Shown here in pieces: positions 1 to 11,827 of a stretch of DNA of 64,000 nt. The notes under the pieces are model-generated. The model was not told the DNA's origin. It saw only the letters and a list, made by a program, of their open reading frames with translations, and searched no databases. Within the stretch, counting starts at the first letter, position 1; the number at the start of each line of letters is the position of its first letter. Both the position numbers and the translations under genes were made by a program. Source of the DNA: Reticulascus tulasneorum (Eukaryota > Ascomycota > Sordariomycetes > Glomerellales > Reticulascaceae); assembly GCA_001557505.1 (NCBI GenBank), contig LSAX01000009.1:1984001-2048000 (forward strand), in the 5' to 3' direction.

Positions 1-2558
1 CGTGTGCGTGTGGTGGTGTGTTTCGAAACAAACCTATTTCGGGGTCCCTGGCTGATCCGGGGAAGATATGAACAAATTGAAAAATGTGCTGGGATCATGA
101 TGGAAAGTTGTTTCCAATCCCATGGAAGTCCATGTTCGGGCGACTAAGATGAAGGCCCCCTGCTTTCTCCCGCCAGTATTACAAGGTTCCCAGCTGGTCC
201 CATTCCAATTCGGCCACGAATCTAGGCGTCTACTCGTACGGGTGATGAAGTTGATAGTATCTTGTGCATTACGTAGTGGAAAGTTGGCAAAAACCGAAAG
301 ACACAAAGCAAGACGTAAAGACAGAGATACGTACTACGTAGCAGACGGGGGCTCAAGCGCTGTCAACAATGGACAGACCGTTGCGGGAAAAAATCTGACA
401 GGTTTCTTGTCAATTCTCGTGGTCAGCACCTGAAAGGTTACATTAAATGGTCAAGGCGGCCGACGCCTGGTTGGTTGGAGGATGGATTTCTTCACAACAC
501 AGGTAGGCGAGGGCCCGAGCTTCGTTATTTCTCCTGACTTCGTACAGCATGTAGGATTGCATGGGCAGAGTAGTGTTGATGAGAGGGGCATTGAAGTCTA
601 CTGATGTTTGTCCCTGTCGGGGACGAACGTGGAGGTGTCCATATCTGCATTCTCTACACATTTGCACCTACCTAGGCATGTCGTTATCTGGCCACGGGTA
701 TAGCTTGATGCTGTCATCGTGACTGGGGGTGAAAACCAACAAACATACATCGTATCTGCCCCCCATCAGAACAAGAAAAGACTCGGCCAGTTGGATGCTA
801 CGCCGCCGCCAATATCCAGTCCCTATCAATGAGAGGGATTGGGCTGCTGCAGCAGGAGAAGAGGGTGGGTGGAAGGGGGAAGAAGGAAGCAAAAAAAGAC
901 GAACTCGATTGTTGGTAATTTCTCTTTGCGCCTGTCATCCCGACTGACCGAGTCAGGTTGTTTATTAAATGACCTTGGTATTGGCGCTCACCACATAACC
1001 GAAAGTGGCCATTCCCGGGCCACGGAAAAGAAGAAAGAGGAAGACGAAGCCAGGTCTATTACAGCAGGTCGGTAGGTAGGTAGGTAGCAGCCGGCCGTCA
1101 TCTGTCAGCGTGACGTCGGGGAAAGGGTTGGAAATGGGTTCGTCGTCGTCTGGAAGAGCGAAAAGAGGAGAGAAGAAAACCGAAGTGGTGGAGAAGCAGT
1201 TAGACCAGATTTTGTTTCCCCTGGGGGGCTTGTCCCCTCCTGGCCTGGCCTGGCCTGAACCTGAACACATCGGTAGCAGAGGCCCACCGGGATCGGTTGG
1301 CTCTGTTCTTTGGTGGTGATTTTCCCCCGGGGAGGGCCAGAAAACGGGCTCGGCTGGACGAGCAATGACCCCTGGGTGGCCTTGGGTGACCCCGCAGAAA
1401 GGCATGGTTTAAATTAGCAGTCCGAGGCGCTAATGCAGGTACCTGTAAGCCCCCTGTCGTGGGTCCACCGGGGACTGGCAAGCTAATTATTGTCCACACC
1501 TAACTATCCTGAACAGAGTGCCGTCCTATGTACTACTAATTAATACTACGTAGTCGTGGTGCGCACCCTGTGCTGGACGCGGGAAGGTAGGGGTGGTCTG
1601 TAGGTAGCTTTTCAGTGGGTCAATGGACTGCGCTGTGGCTGCGCTGGGACGAACTCACAGCCCGTCATCCCTTCCCGAATAGGCAATAACCCCTGCTCCG
1701 AGAACTGACCTCTCTTCTATCCATCCTTTCTTACCTTGGTGCCCATTATGCTTTGTGCTCTTCCCTCGTCGTTACTCAGCCCGTTCCAACGTTTGGTTTC
1801 TCAATGCGCCGACATCGTGTGTGCTGGGTAGGGCGGCAACTCATCAAGTGATAGGGAATCCCTCCACCAGCATGTGGTTGTTCGTCGTTCTACGCAGCCC
1901 GGGATGCCAGTCCCACTTGGCCCTCTCCTTAGTCTCTTGCTCGGTATCCGTACAGATCTTCCCTTCACGTTCGGACATTTGTTATTGTCCAGGATGGATG
2001 CAGATGGATTCTCCATCCTACCACACGAGTACATTGTATGTATGTGCGTTTGCACATGGACAAAGACGCCCTCGTGCCACAGCATTGGGCATCTCCTTGT
2101 GTGCACGCAGCTAGCCTCTTTCCGGTACCCTTGCCATATGGGGGCGTCCTACCGCTCTGCCGTAGAACATAACCACCGAGGGAGGAGTTGGGCTTCGGAC
2201 GAAATCTGAGGTCGCATTAACCCTCATGGGTTGGACTAACGACGCATGCTGTGGTGGCGTCCAGCCCCTTGGCAAGCAACCAGGATCCTTCCCAACGCTC
2301 CCATCGGCACTCACCACACTTCGCCGATGAGCAGGCCATCATCGTCAAGAGTCCCGGCTTCGCAAGTGCGGTATACATGCTACGTAGTGCGTAGGTATAT
2401 AGGTGAGATGCCTCCCCGACCTCAACCACGGATCCCATCCTCCTGCCCTCTCCACCCTGCCTCGGGACATCCAGAGTAGTACTTACTTTCGTTTTCTTCC
2501 TCCTGGTCTCTTTCAGCCAGTCCATTCGTTTTCAAAGTCACTCGCTATCTTTACCACA
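1..2558. other. Intergenic region upstream of the WSC gene, no gene seen
   Basis: No open frame here is longer than about 150 codons or shows a recognisable domain, and the candidate frames overlap on both strands. The stretch contains GGTAGGTA-type repeats near 1070-1085, three copies of CTACGTAG (334, 1546, 2380) and, close to the downstream gene, a TATATA box. Pyrimidine-rich sequence from about 2440 to 2558 fits the 5' leader of the WSC gene. Confidence 0.6.
2396..2401 (+). promoter_or_regulatory. Putative TATA box of the WSC gene
   Basis: TATATA lies about 160 bases before the ATG at 2559 and is followed by pyrimidine-rich DNA, a spacing compatible with a core promoter plus a short leader. 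This is position-based inference only. Confidence 0.35.
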
Positions 2559-4676
2559 ATGGCCCTCGTCAGGGCTTTCGCCGCCGTTGCGGCTGTTTCT
2601 TTCGTTCAAAGTGTGGCCGCTTGGAATATCGAGCTGCCACCATGCTTGTCTCCCTTCCAGCCTTTCGTCTACTCGGGCTGCTTCGCCGATACCAACGGCC
2701 TGGCTTTGAGCTTCCGATCTACCGAGGACCAGCAAGACATGACTGTCGAGAAGTGTGTCGCCGAATGCAAGGGTATGATATCGTCGTCTCACACGGTCTG
2801 TTGATCCAACTAACCTGTATCAAGGCAACGGTTACCGCTATGCTGGCCTTGAGTACTACGGTGTTTGCTACTGCGGCCAAACCGTCAACGGCGCTTCGCT
2901 CGATGCAGACCAATGCACATTCCCCTGCACGGGCAACAATACCCAGACCTGCGGTGGTGACAAGAGTCTCTCTGTCTACACCGATCCCACTTTCCCTCCT
3001 ACTGACGATGTTGATGTCGACGACTATATCAACTCTGGCTGCTGGACCGATGATTCTGACCTCGGACGCACACTGGCATACCCTCAAGACCAGATCAAAT
3101 CAGAGGACATGACTGCCGAACTTTGTCTCTCCGCTTGCGAGGCGGGAGGCTATCCATTTGCAGGTGTCGAGTATGGAGGTGAGTGCAACGTCAAACCAGA
3201 GCTAGTCGATTCTTGCTAACCATCATGATAGGTGAATGTTGGTGCGGCGTTGTCATTGGAAACAACACTGAGTCTGTATCTTCAGACCAATGTGACATTC
3301 CTTGCAAGGGTGACAGCACCGAGACGTGTGGTGGACGTGGCCGCATAAATATTTATATCGCTAGGGACCTTCAGTCCCTCGAGCCCTGTGGATATGTTCC
3401 GTCTCAAAGCTCTTCCATCATCTCTTCGACCACTTCGACCGTCTCAACCTACTCATCATCGTCAACCCTCTCAACCACCTCGCTCTCGACTACTTTAAGC
3501 TCTACCACTCTGAGCTCCTCGGCCACTTTGAGCTCGACCACCTTGAGCTCGACCACCTTGAGCTCGACTACCTTGAGCTCCTCGACCACTTCAAAAACGA
3601 CCACTACCTCAAGCGTGTCTACCACTACTTCAAAGCCGCCTACTTCCACGACTTCCACAACGAAATCCACTACAACGACGAAATCTACTACATCCACCTC
3701 GTGCCCCCCAGATAAAACCACCTCAACAACGAAGTCTACCAGCACTACGAAGCCCCCAACAACTACCAAGCCCCCAACTACCACCACCAAGCCCATGACT
3801 TCCACCACCAAGACTTCATCCATATGCACGGCTACCTATACCATCCCACCGAAGTGCGAGTATGGTTGCGGAAAGTGGTGCAACAAGGATCTTCCCGACT
3901 GGGACGACGATGTGGATTGCAAGAGCGGCTACTCTTCCTGCAAGATCCAGGTAGCCTCCTGCTTCAAGCAAGCCGGCTGGCCAGGATCCATAGACTGCTT
4001 TGACTATTCAGAGTGGTGCGAGGATATCGGCAAGTACTGCACAAGCACCTGCAAGAAGGGAAAGAAGGGCTCGTGTGGCAAGAAGGACTGCTTCAAGAGC
4101 AAGCCGCCAAAGGGCTACACTCCTCCCAAGACCACCACTTCTACCTATCCTTGCCCTACCACCTCATCCAAGACCACCTCGACCAAGACGACTTCGACCA
4201 AGACAACCTCCACCACCTCCTGCGTTCCCTCCCCAACGGGCATCTGCAAGCAGCCCACCAACTCGTGGTACGGCTACGGCCCTGGCAAGCCCGTCGGCGG
4301 AATCGAGCTCCCCATCCTGACTTGCAACGACATCAGAGATGATTGGTCCCGAAACCCATTCAAGCTGTACACTGATCCGGACAGCCGCAAGTGCGGTGGC
4401 TACACGCGCCCCCAGGTGCCCAACGCCTGCGCCGACGCCTGCAAGGAGCAGTACGAGGACTGCAAGGACGTCTACGCCGAGGGCTGCCGTCAATACAACC
4501 ACAAGAAGCGAGCGGGCGCCTACAGCTCCGCTCCGGAAGTGGCTAAGCGCACGTTCTGGCAAGACAGCTACAGCGGGGCGAGCAACAAGTGCAAGATCCA
4601 GTATGAAGATTGCCTGAGTGAGAACAAGGGCCTGAATCCGAAAGATAAGTGTACGAGCTACGGGAGCGGCTGGTAA
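2559..4676 (+). CDS. Secreted WSC-domain, Ser/Thr-rich, cysteine-rich protein
   Basis: Three exons (2559-2772, 2825-3178, 3232-4676) encode 670 residues. Introns of 52 and 53 bp rejoin the frame exactly within WSC motifs (GNGYRYAGLEYYG and GGECWCG). Residues 1-21 look like a signal peptide (hydrophobic, ending SVAA). Two WSC domains follow (about 37-125 and 138-232), a fold thought to bind cell-wall carbohydrate. Next comes a Ser/Thr linker with LSSTT and TTKPPTT repeats (about 250-420, probably O-mannosylated). The C-terminal part is cysteine-rich, with two CKxQYEDC-like blocks joined by a second Thr-rich linker. Unlike yeast WSC stress sensors there is no transmembrane helix or GPI tail; the end is hydrophilic. 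KKR and AKR sites near 4503-4511 and 4545-4550 could be cut by Kex2. It is likely wall-associated or extracellular; the exact role is unknown. Confidence 0.9.
3421..3830 (+). repeat. Coding Ser/Thr/Pro low-complexity repeat of the WSC protein
   Basis: The DNA is made of degenerate repeats of ACTTTGAGCTCGACC type followed by AAGCCCCCAACTACC type, encoding LSSTT and TTKPPTT units. Such tracts change length easily between strains. The opposite strand is open across it, giving a meaningless valine-rich frame. Confidence 0.8.
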
Positions 4677-5422
4677 AGGAGAGTAAAAGGAAGAGAGGAA
4701 TAAGGAACACCAAAAACGGAGCATGAAGTGGTGCTTAGGAGCGAAACCGCTACGATTCTTACGCTCCCTGCAATACCCATAATTATATACTGTACTTAAT
4801 AGCTAGTTTTAGTCGTAATAGTATTGAATGATCAATCATACGAATTTCAAATTTGTTAAATGTTCTCTGGCACAGTGATAGAAGTTGACAGTAACAATGG
4901 TGTTCAACTTGATGGGTTTGCTACAGTTGTGAATGTGCAACCCAAAGCACTGCCAAGCTACCAAGAGAATAGGGGATATGCTCATCCAAAAGCCTCTCCA
5001 GGGCTCACTGCGCTGGGTCAACTCGCCTCTTGCGGCTTCTGCAGCCCTTTTATAGAGTCATCGCAGTCTCAACGAATCAAACGCCAGGTTGAATATGCCC
5101 AAAGCAAGAATGTGGGATATTCCCTGGCACGTTCCACCGGCATCTTGGAGTGCAGGTCGGCCTCTGGCATCATATGTAGCAGGTCTGTCACAAACGGCGA
5201 ACGAGGAGAGAGCAGCTGTGGGTCTTAGTTGCCCGGAGGCTTATTCCATTTGCCAGTAACTCCCAACTCTCGCGGGGAACGACTTGGACAAAGAACACCT
5301 CTCTAGAGAAACCCAGTGACCCCCAACCGGCAGTAACACGAAGTAAACTCCGCCTGCCGTGTCCAGATCCTAACATGTGAGCCACCAACACCAAGCAATC
5401 ATCTCCACAACCGTCAAAACAT
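4677..5422. other. Convergent intergenic region, WSC gene / TIF6
   Basis: This stretch holds the 3' ends of two convergent genes. It is AT-rich just after the WSC stop (about 4770-4870), as expected of a 3' UTR and polyadenylation zone. No further gene is supported. Confidence 0.6.
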
Positions 5423-6353
5423 TTAGTAGAACGACTCCACCATCGTGTCCTTCATCGTTGTGTTGATATTGCTGGGCCCCTGCCCCTCGCCAAGCCTGAA
5501 CACACTCTCGATAACACTGAGTTCCGTAGCCGTGGTATCCAGCCCCGTGATTGCAAGCCAGTCATTGACCACCATGCCGGCACCGACGACGTTACTACCC
5601 CGGTTGACGCTGCCGGCCACAAGCGGCACCTGCAGCAGACTCGACAGCTCGTCTTGGTCTTGGATGGATGTCTTTGGGTGTACGAGGCCGCCCTGGTTGG
5701 AGAGAGACATGTAGGAGCCGACGAGGACGTTGTCGGCGATGGTCTGCCGGAAGACCTCGACGCCGAGCACGTCGGCTATGATTTCCTCTGTTTCGCGCTC
5801 GAGATCGGGGTGGATCAGGGCGATGTGGTCGTTTGTGACGATGACGTTGCCGAGGGCGGAGAGGCGCTCTTCTATCCTCTGGATCTTGATCTCGTCTGGC
5901 AAGCTATTCCGCAGGTGTTGCAGCTCTTGGTCTGTTGTGGTCGTGGGGACCAAAAGGCCCTTCCGGTTTCTTTAGTACATGTCAGTCTCGCGCATACAGA
6001 TGGCATGGAGGGTCTCCACGGTCATACCCTGCTGTTAACCGACCGATGATCCTCGTACCGGCGATTGTTGTCCGGCAGATGGGAATGACATCTTGCAACT
6101 CGGCCTCAAAGACGCTGGAAGGTGGGGTGGGTCAGCAAAACGCCTCGAGCCTCCGAACCGCCGGCGGACCGCGACGAACCTGTAGAAGTTCTCACTTGCG
6201 CCAATGGCTGTGAGAGCATATGAGTTTGTAAGTGTTGCGAAAACACCAACCCTTCGAGAGGAAAGCTAGGTCAGCATATACACGAAGTCGCAAAGCGGGG
6301 TTGGCGGGGTGTGCTCACTCGTTGGAGTTTTCGAATTGGGCTCGTACCGCCAT
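5423..6353 (-). CDS. TIF6: Ribosome anti-association factor eIF6/Tif6
   Basis: Four exons (6353-6319, 6251-6180, 6114-6028, 5969-5423) encode 246 residues, the family's usual length of about 245. The reconstructed start, [20 protein letters not shown], matches the conserved eIF6 N terminus. Downstream blocks such as [45 protein letters not shown] and [16 protein letters not shown] are near-invariant in eukaryotes. eIF6 binds the 60S subunit in the nucleolus and cytoplasm, blocks premature joining with 40S, and is needed for 60S biogenesis. Introns are 67, 65 and 58 bp and clustered in the 5' third, as is common in fungi. The start is the only ATG giving the canonical N terminus. Identification is certain; regulation is not visible. 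Confidence 0.97.
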
Positions 6354-9300
6354 GATGTGGGGAGTCTCAGTGACTGACGGTGTGTGATTTGGTTGTTAAG
6401 AGGAAAGGGGTGTTGAGGGGTTCTGAAGCTGTAGTCGTGGAGTCGGTTCGAGTATGCTGCTGTATCACGGTTCTGATGTCACAAGAGCTGGAGTTGACTT
6501 TTTCCGCAGAGCTCGCAATAAGTTATAAGCAAAAAAAAAATTAGCTGGTAGTTGAATTGATGGCCGACAAAGTGGGGCGCGGCTGGTTTCGGGTCCCGAG
6601 GGGCAAACCCTCGTTTTGGGGCGGGCCAAGAAATCGAAGAGTCAAAGGGCCCGATGACTCAGTACGGAGTCAAAAGGAGGATAGGCACGCAATGGGCTGG
6701 CTTCTACTACTTGCAGATTAGAATCGCGCTTGCACAGCCTTGCCACCAAGAGTGTGACTCTTCACTTGCATTCCATTTTTGATCAAATAAGCAGATCTCA
6801 ATTCAGCCAAACCCAGCCAACCCCCAGTTCTTTCGGCTGTGAGCCGTTTCCTTCAATGGGGTCCCCGTGCCTCCCCCATCTCTCGAAGTGTCACCGCGCG
6901 TGGAGTTGGTGACCTCACTTCAGTGAGAAGAGGGTAACGTACCTAGTCAAGGAAGCTTTTTTTGGCTTTCCGCGAGGCGGTTTCGAGATGAGCCTCTCTG
7001 CCATCCATCCCCCGAAAAGTTGGCACAGTGACTCGAATCTCGGTAGCACCGCGCAACATCCTTGAGTATGAGGAGGAGTACTCGGAGTTATTCGGTCGCT
7101 TTTTGTTGGACAAACAAATGCTTGCGGGAGCGATCTCTCGGGGCACGAAAGAATCTTTGCTCGGATTATTGGCACCAGCATATCAGCGGTGCGGGCAGCG
7201 CAAGACATTTTAAAGCTTCCTAGCTACCCAAGTGGGTTGTAATAAAAACAGTGCCGCTTAACTGGAGGGACAAGAAGATGGCAGACATTCTCGCCAGTTA
7301 CAGGCGACTTTTCTTCGGAAAGAATGTGAAATGAAAGTTGGGTAAGAAGTTATCAAATATTCTAGTCATTGTGCTACGTACTCACTAGTCTAGTATATTC
7401 ATCCCACTATTCCCATGGATAGCTACTTGAATATCTTAATATTTTACGATATATTCATGACAATATTGGCATGATAGCTATGTACGTACTTAAATATCCA
7501 GACGACAAAGCGGCACGGTTTCCTACGACCCAACTTGCTACCCACCCACCTACCGCCCTACATATCATATCTGCACATCCACATCCTCATGTTTTAGAGA
7601 AGCGTCTATCAGGGGGTGGGTGGGCAAAGTTCAAAGATCTGCAAAGAGTCGTAGGGGTATGGTAGGTATGGTATCATTGCTTAGGTATTTCATCCATCCT
7701 CTCAAGGGACCGGAGTTCGGCGGTTGAAGGGGTTGAGTCAACGTGCACTGCCGTGGCGGCCGAGTAAGACGCCTGCATAACGGGTACACGAACAGCTGCT
7801 CTTCGGTGGGTTTGTTCGACCAAGGTACGAAAATACCTTGGTTGCAGACCAGCTACTAATACTCCGAGGGTGACAGGCCTTCGGCCTGCCATCGCGTACG
7901 TCCCTCCAAGTCTCTACAGAGATGCGCCTTAGAGCTACCCGAGCCTCTGCATCTTTCTAGAGGCTAAAGATAACCACTGCAGGCAGGTACTGTAGTCCCT
8001 CAGCTCCATCTACGGAATCATGCAAAAGGAGCCGCCAATCCGAAAAGATGTCAGAGTTGCATTACGCCTTGTTGGACGAAAGGTCCCGCTGGCGTCGATA
8101 GTGTGTCTGCCATGGCTTCGTCTTGCTGCTCCGTTTGGAGAGAAATGCATCTGCATACCTCGGAGTGGCGTGTCAAGGCCGAACGCTACAGTAAACGCGT
8201 ATTTCACCAACGAGAGGACGAACCCAAGCTGCCAAGTAACCTGTTTCTGTATCGATTGACTGATAGGCACTCGGGGGGGCACTGGAATGGATGCCAGTTG
8301 ACTGAGATACCTATCACCAGGTGCAGCCGAGTGGACCCCCGCTTGCATCGCTGAGTCCAGTGGGGAGAGACCTCAGAGACCTCAGAGACCTCAGAGCTGA
8401 ACTGAAGGCCTGCAGTGGAAGCCTCGGGGGGCCGCAAACCGTCAGCCCCTCCCACCCATGGTGCTGATCCCCACCCAGTGACGAAGCTTTGCGTGGCTCT
8501 CCCGCCGCTGCTTGTGGTGGGAACCACAGAACCAAACCCTGGCAGAGGACGAGTAATAAGTGGCATAAGTGGTTCCCCAACCATGCTGATTTACCACACT
8601 CTTCCCAGGGTCTACAACCAACTACGTAGGTAGTCCGCAGTTCGTACAGTGAAGGACCCCTCCAGAACCATGCTTTTCCCCTTCCCTTCCAAAGCCGGGC
8701 AGGCCATCGCATTGGATCCTGATCAAACGGCATCATCCACAACAAACCAGCAGGCTTTGTTGATAAACGCGGGTTCCCAAAGCACCACCCGGCCCATCTA
8801 TACCATGAACCGCTCTCTCTGGTTTTAATCCTTTCTTCTCCACCAAGACATCCTGTTCGCATCCCCCCAGTATTCTGCCTTGCATTCCTTCGTGGCCCTC
8901 TCGGTCTCTGCGTCGACGACGACGACCATCAACTGACCGAGACAAGCTCCTCATTCCTGGGCTTGATCCTCATTTATTTTTATTTTTCATATACCAGTCT
9001 GCTGCTTGCGCCGTGTCTCACACCGTTCGTCTCCCCGCCGTCCAGCTTATCGTCAGCCCTGGGTCTCGCCGGCCTTCCGCCACGGCTGGATAGATGACCC
9101 CGCCTTGCATGCACTTCACCGCGCTGCACACTTCGCTGCGCTGCACGCGGGCTGCCTGCAAGGGATCTGAGGGCCCTTGACCTTCACCTTCGTTCACATC
9201 CAGCTTTATCCCTCTTTAGTCAGACGACTTTATGCGAACGCCTGCTCGATTGTCCCGCATCCACCGCGCCTCTTTTTCAGCGCACGGCCTTTGCTGTATG

Positions 9301-9552
9301 TCTGTGTACTTAGTTGGGGAAAGCTAAGGTAGTCTGGGGATCTTTGTCAAGCATCAGCCTCGTGGGCCTCGTTGGGATCTGGACATCTCCTAAACTAGTT
9401 ACTAGTTCCGACAACTCCAAATCCCGGGAAACAATCCAGATGGTCCCTGACCATTTGCTTCTCGCCGAATACTGGTTGAAGGAGACAAAAAAAAACCCAC
9501 CACCACCCTTGGGAGGGATATTGTCCTGTCCCACCCGAAACATTAATACATC
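6354..9552. other. Intergenic region between TIF6 and the coiled-coil gene
   Basis: Shared upstream region of two divergent genes, about 3.2 kb. Frames here are short, non-homologous and overlap on both strands. Visible items are an A-rich tract near 6531, AT-rich DNA at about 7370-7500, a three-copy 9-bp tandem repeat at 8366, CTACGTAG at 8622 and long pyrimidine-rich stretches (about 8840-9300) that suit a promoter or leader of the gene starting at 9553. Confidence 0.55.
8366..8392. repeat. Three tandem copies of the 9-mer AGAGACCTC
   Basis: Perfect threefold repetition, followed by a partial fourth copy (AGAG). It is short and intergenic. Confidence 0.85.
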
Positions 9553-11094
9553 ATGCTAAGCCCTCGCGCATCCACACCTGGATCCGTCCAGGCAAACTCA
9601 CCCCCGACCAACAAGCGAGGAATGCATGCGGTCCAGAATCTGCATGGCGCACATGGATCTCCAGGCGGACAACCATCAAATCCACAGCTACCCTCGATCC
9701 AAACGAACAATGCTACCATAAACACCAAGCTCCCTCCCCCGGCCCAAGCTGTCTTCCACCACCCTTCGACGACAGATGTCGAAGCTACATCTCCTCCATA
9801 CCGAGTTCGCCACCAGAGGCAGCAGTCCAGCACAGATCTGCGCCCTCCAATCCCACATCTACCTCCACGAACATCGACTCCCTCACCTGCTCCAGACAGG
9901 CGGAACTCTCGACCCGGTTCGGTAGACATGCCTCTCACCGGAGACAAGAGGGTCGGTAGATCTCCAGATGGAAGTTCGCGCGGCATATTGAGTGGATGGC
10001 TGCCCGGTTCTGGGACTCCCACCGAAACGGAGGGTGCTAGTCCGAACGCCAACCATCTGGCGAGAACAACGAGCAACTTTTCGTCCGAGTCGACTCCCAC
10101 AAAGTTGAGGAAGCATCATACCGTTGCAAACGACTTCTCGGCCTCCAAGAATCCTTCTCCATCGAGCACGTCTCGCTTCGCATTCTTCACATCTTCCATG
10201 TCGGCCTTTACAAAGCCGAACCAGCCGGCTGCCAACCAGGCTCAGGATGACGAACTCCTTGGACTGGACATCGGCACCGCCCTATTCCCATCCTCGTCAC
10301 CCATAGATCGAGACGCATTCTCCCCGGCAGCTTTCAAAAACCTCGAGGCAACTGCCACCGGCCTATTGACCAAGTTTCAAAATGCGTATCGCCGGCAGTC
10401 TGCTGCGTTGCGGGAGTTCCAGATAGAAAAGGACGCCCAGAAAGACGAGCTGGAGGAGGCGGATACGCGGACGAAGCATCTAAAGCTTCAGCTGGAAAAC
10501 ATGTCACATGAGGCCGCTGAGCATCAACGGCGTATGCAGCAGCTGATGGACGAATTGGCGGCCGAAAAGAAGCTCCGGTCGGAAGACAGGTTGGCCCGAG
10601 AAAAGGGCCTTCCCACTGACGGTTCCACTATCTCGGAAGATCTCAGCGTCGACGGAGACCAGCACCGGCGGAAGTGGAGGAAAAGCGCGGGCTTCGATAC
10701 CGACGAAGAGAGTGTCGAGGATGCCAGCGTCTTCTCAAGATCACGGAGTCCTACCATTGCCCCGAGCATCTTTGAAGGCGCCATTTCAGAGATACCTCCC
10801 CCGCCTCCTCCGAAGGGTATGGCGTACGCAATGCAGAAACCGCCAAGATCTGCACCGCCTATCAGCGCTTTTCAAAAAATATTAAAGGGTATCTCTGGCG
10901 AGACCCTCAAGGAGGAGGAAGAAGCCCGCGGTCCTGCTGTGTGTAGGAACTGTCAGGGGCAGGACGAGCAAACCGCGTGGAATACAGTTAGTTTGTTGCG
11001 AGACGAGAATAAGGGGCTGAAGCACCGGGTCTCGGAATTGGAGACTTGCGTTGACGGGGCCTTGGATGTGATAAATGGTGTTGGATTCAGGTGA
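9553..11094 (+). CDS. Coiled-coil protein of unknown function, fungal type
   Basis: A single exon encodes 513 residues. I do not recognise the family. Residues 1-210 are disordered and rich in Ser, Pro and Thr, with many SP/TP sites (STPSPAPDRR, ESTPTKLR) that proline-directed kinases could use. A conserved-looking block, DDELLGLDIGTALFPSSSP (232-250), precedes a strongly charged coiled coil (about 261-352: FKNLEATATG through AAEKKLRSEDRLARE). A proline patch (EIPPPPPPKG, about 413) is followed by a C-terminal module with a CRNCQ motif (464-468) and a second short coil ending VDGALDVINGVGF. The CxxC could bind metal or be structural. A scaffold or adaptor role is inference from architecture. 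The ATG at 9553 opens the frame right after a pyrimidine-rich leader; no intron is needed. Confidence 0.8.
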   Translation: MLSPRASTPGSVQANSPPTNKRGMHAVQNLHGAHGSPGGQPSNPQLPSIQTNNATINTKLPPPAQAVFHHPSTTDVEATSPPYRVRHQRQQSSTDLRPPIPHLPPRTSTPSPAPDRRNSRPGSVDMPLTGDKRVGRSPDGSSRGILSGWLPGSGTPTETEGASPNANHLARTTSNFSSESTPTKLRKHHTVANDFSASKNPSPSSTSRFAFFTSSMSAFTKPNQPAANQAQDDELLGLDIGTALFPSSSPIDRDAFSPAAFKNLEATATGLLTKFQNAYRRQSAALREFQIEKDAQKDELEEADTRTKHLKLQLENMSHEAAEHQRRMQQLMDELAAEKKLRSEDRLAREKGLPTDGSTISEDLSVDGDQHRRKWRKSAGFDTDEESVEDASVFSRSRSPTIAPSIFEGAISEIPPPPPPKGMAYAMQKPPRSAPPISAFQKILKGISGETLKEEEEARGPAVCRNCQGQDEQTAWNTVSLLRDENKGLKHRVSELETCVDGALDVINGVGFR

Positions 11095-11827
11095 TTGGGA
11101 TGGAATTAGATAACTGCAGTGCATGCACTTGTGCGGCGCACAATATAGGTTAGACTGGCGTTTTTGGGGACGAGGGACCCGTGGGAGGCATCATGCTAGA
11201 CACATAGCGCCAATAGCTCGACAGCGAAATCAAAATGATATCCTTTAACATGGTCGGAAGCTGGCCGTATTTTCCTTACCGCTCAAAGTATGAAAAGTTG
11301 CCAAGTTTTGATGGCATGGTGGCGTCGTCGGTTGGGATGGCATCATCTGCTGGTAGCCGTCCGGGTCGGTCTGGTGGCTGTGTGGCACGCACACCTGCTG
11401 TTCCATGCTGTATGCCATTGTTGGGTAGCGGATAGGTTGAGTTCTGGGTCTTTCTGTCGGGTATATTTTCTGAAATGCAGGATGGGTATTGATGAGTCGA
11501 GCCATGTGTAACCATAGCTGTAGCTCAACAGCGCGTTGCTACCGAGGGATGGCCATTTTTTGGATGTGCACAAGCTTTGGGAATACGAATTGGACATGCT
11601 CATGCTCAGCCTTCGACAGGAAGGTGGGCTACTTTCGAGCTCGTTGTTTTGTGGTACTCGGCTGCTGCCAACTTTGGGATCACGGATTAGGTCGACTAGC
11701 AGTCCAATACGGAGTCAATGCCCCGAGAATACCATTCTTTCTCTCTAAACCCTGTATAGCAAGCCAATCCTCTGGCAATGCGAGATATATGTACAGTTGA
11801 GCTCCGGTCCCTCGCGAGATTCCCCCA
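11095..11827. other. Convergent intergenic region
   Basis: 3' flanks of the coiled-coil gene (+) and the NDUFB3-type gene (-). Open frames here overlap on both strands and have no recognisable domains. One TACGGAGT motif occurs at 11708. Confidence 0.55.

Noticed and set aside
3449..3829. Valine-rich minus-strand open frame of 126 codons
   Set aside because: It is the exact antisense of the Ser/Thr repeat of the WSC protein; repeat codons read backwards give GTG/GTA valines and no stops.
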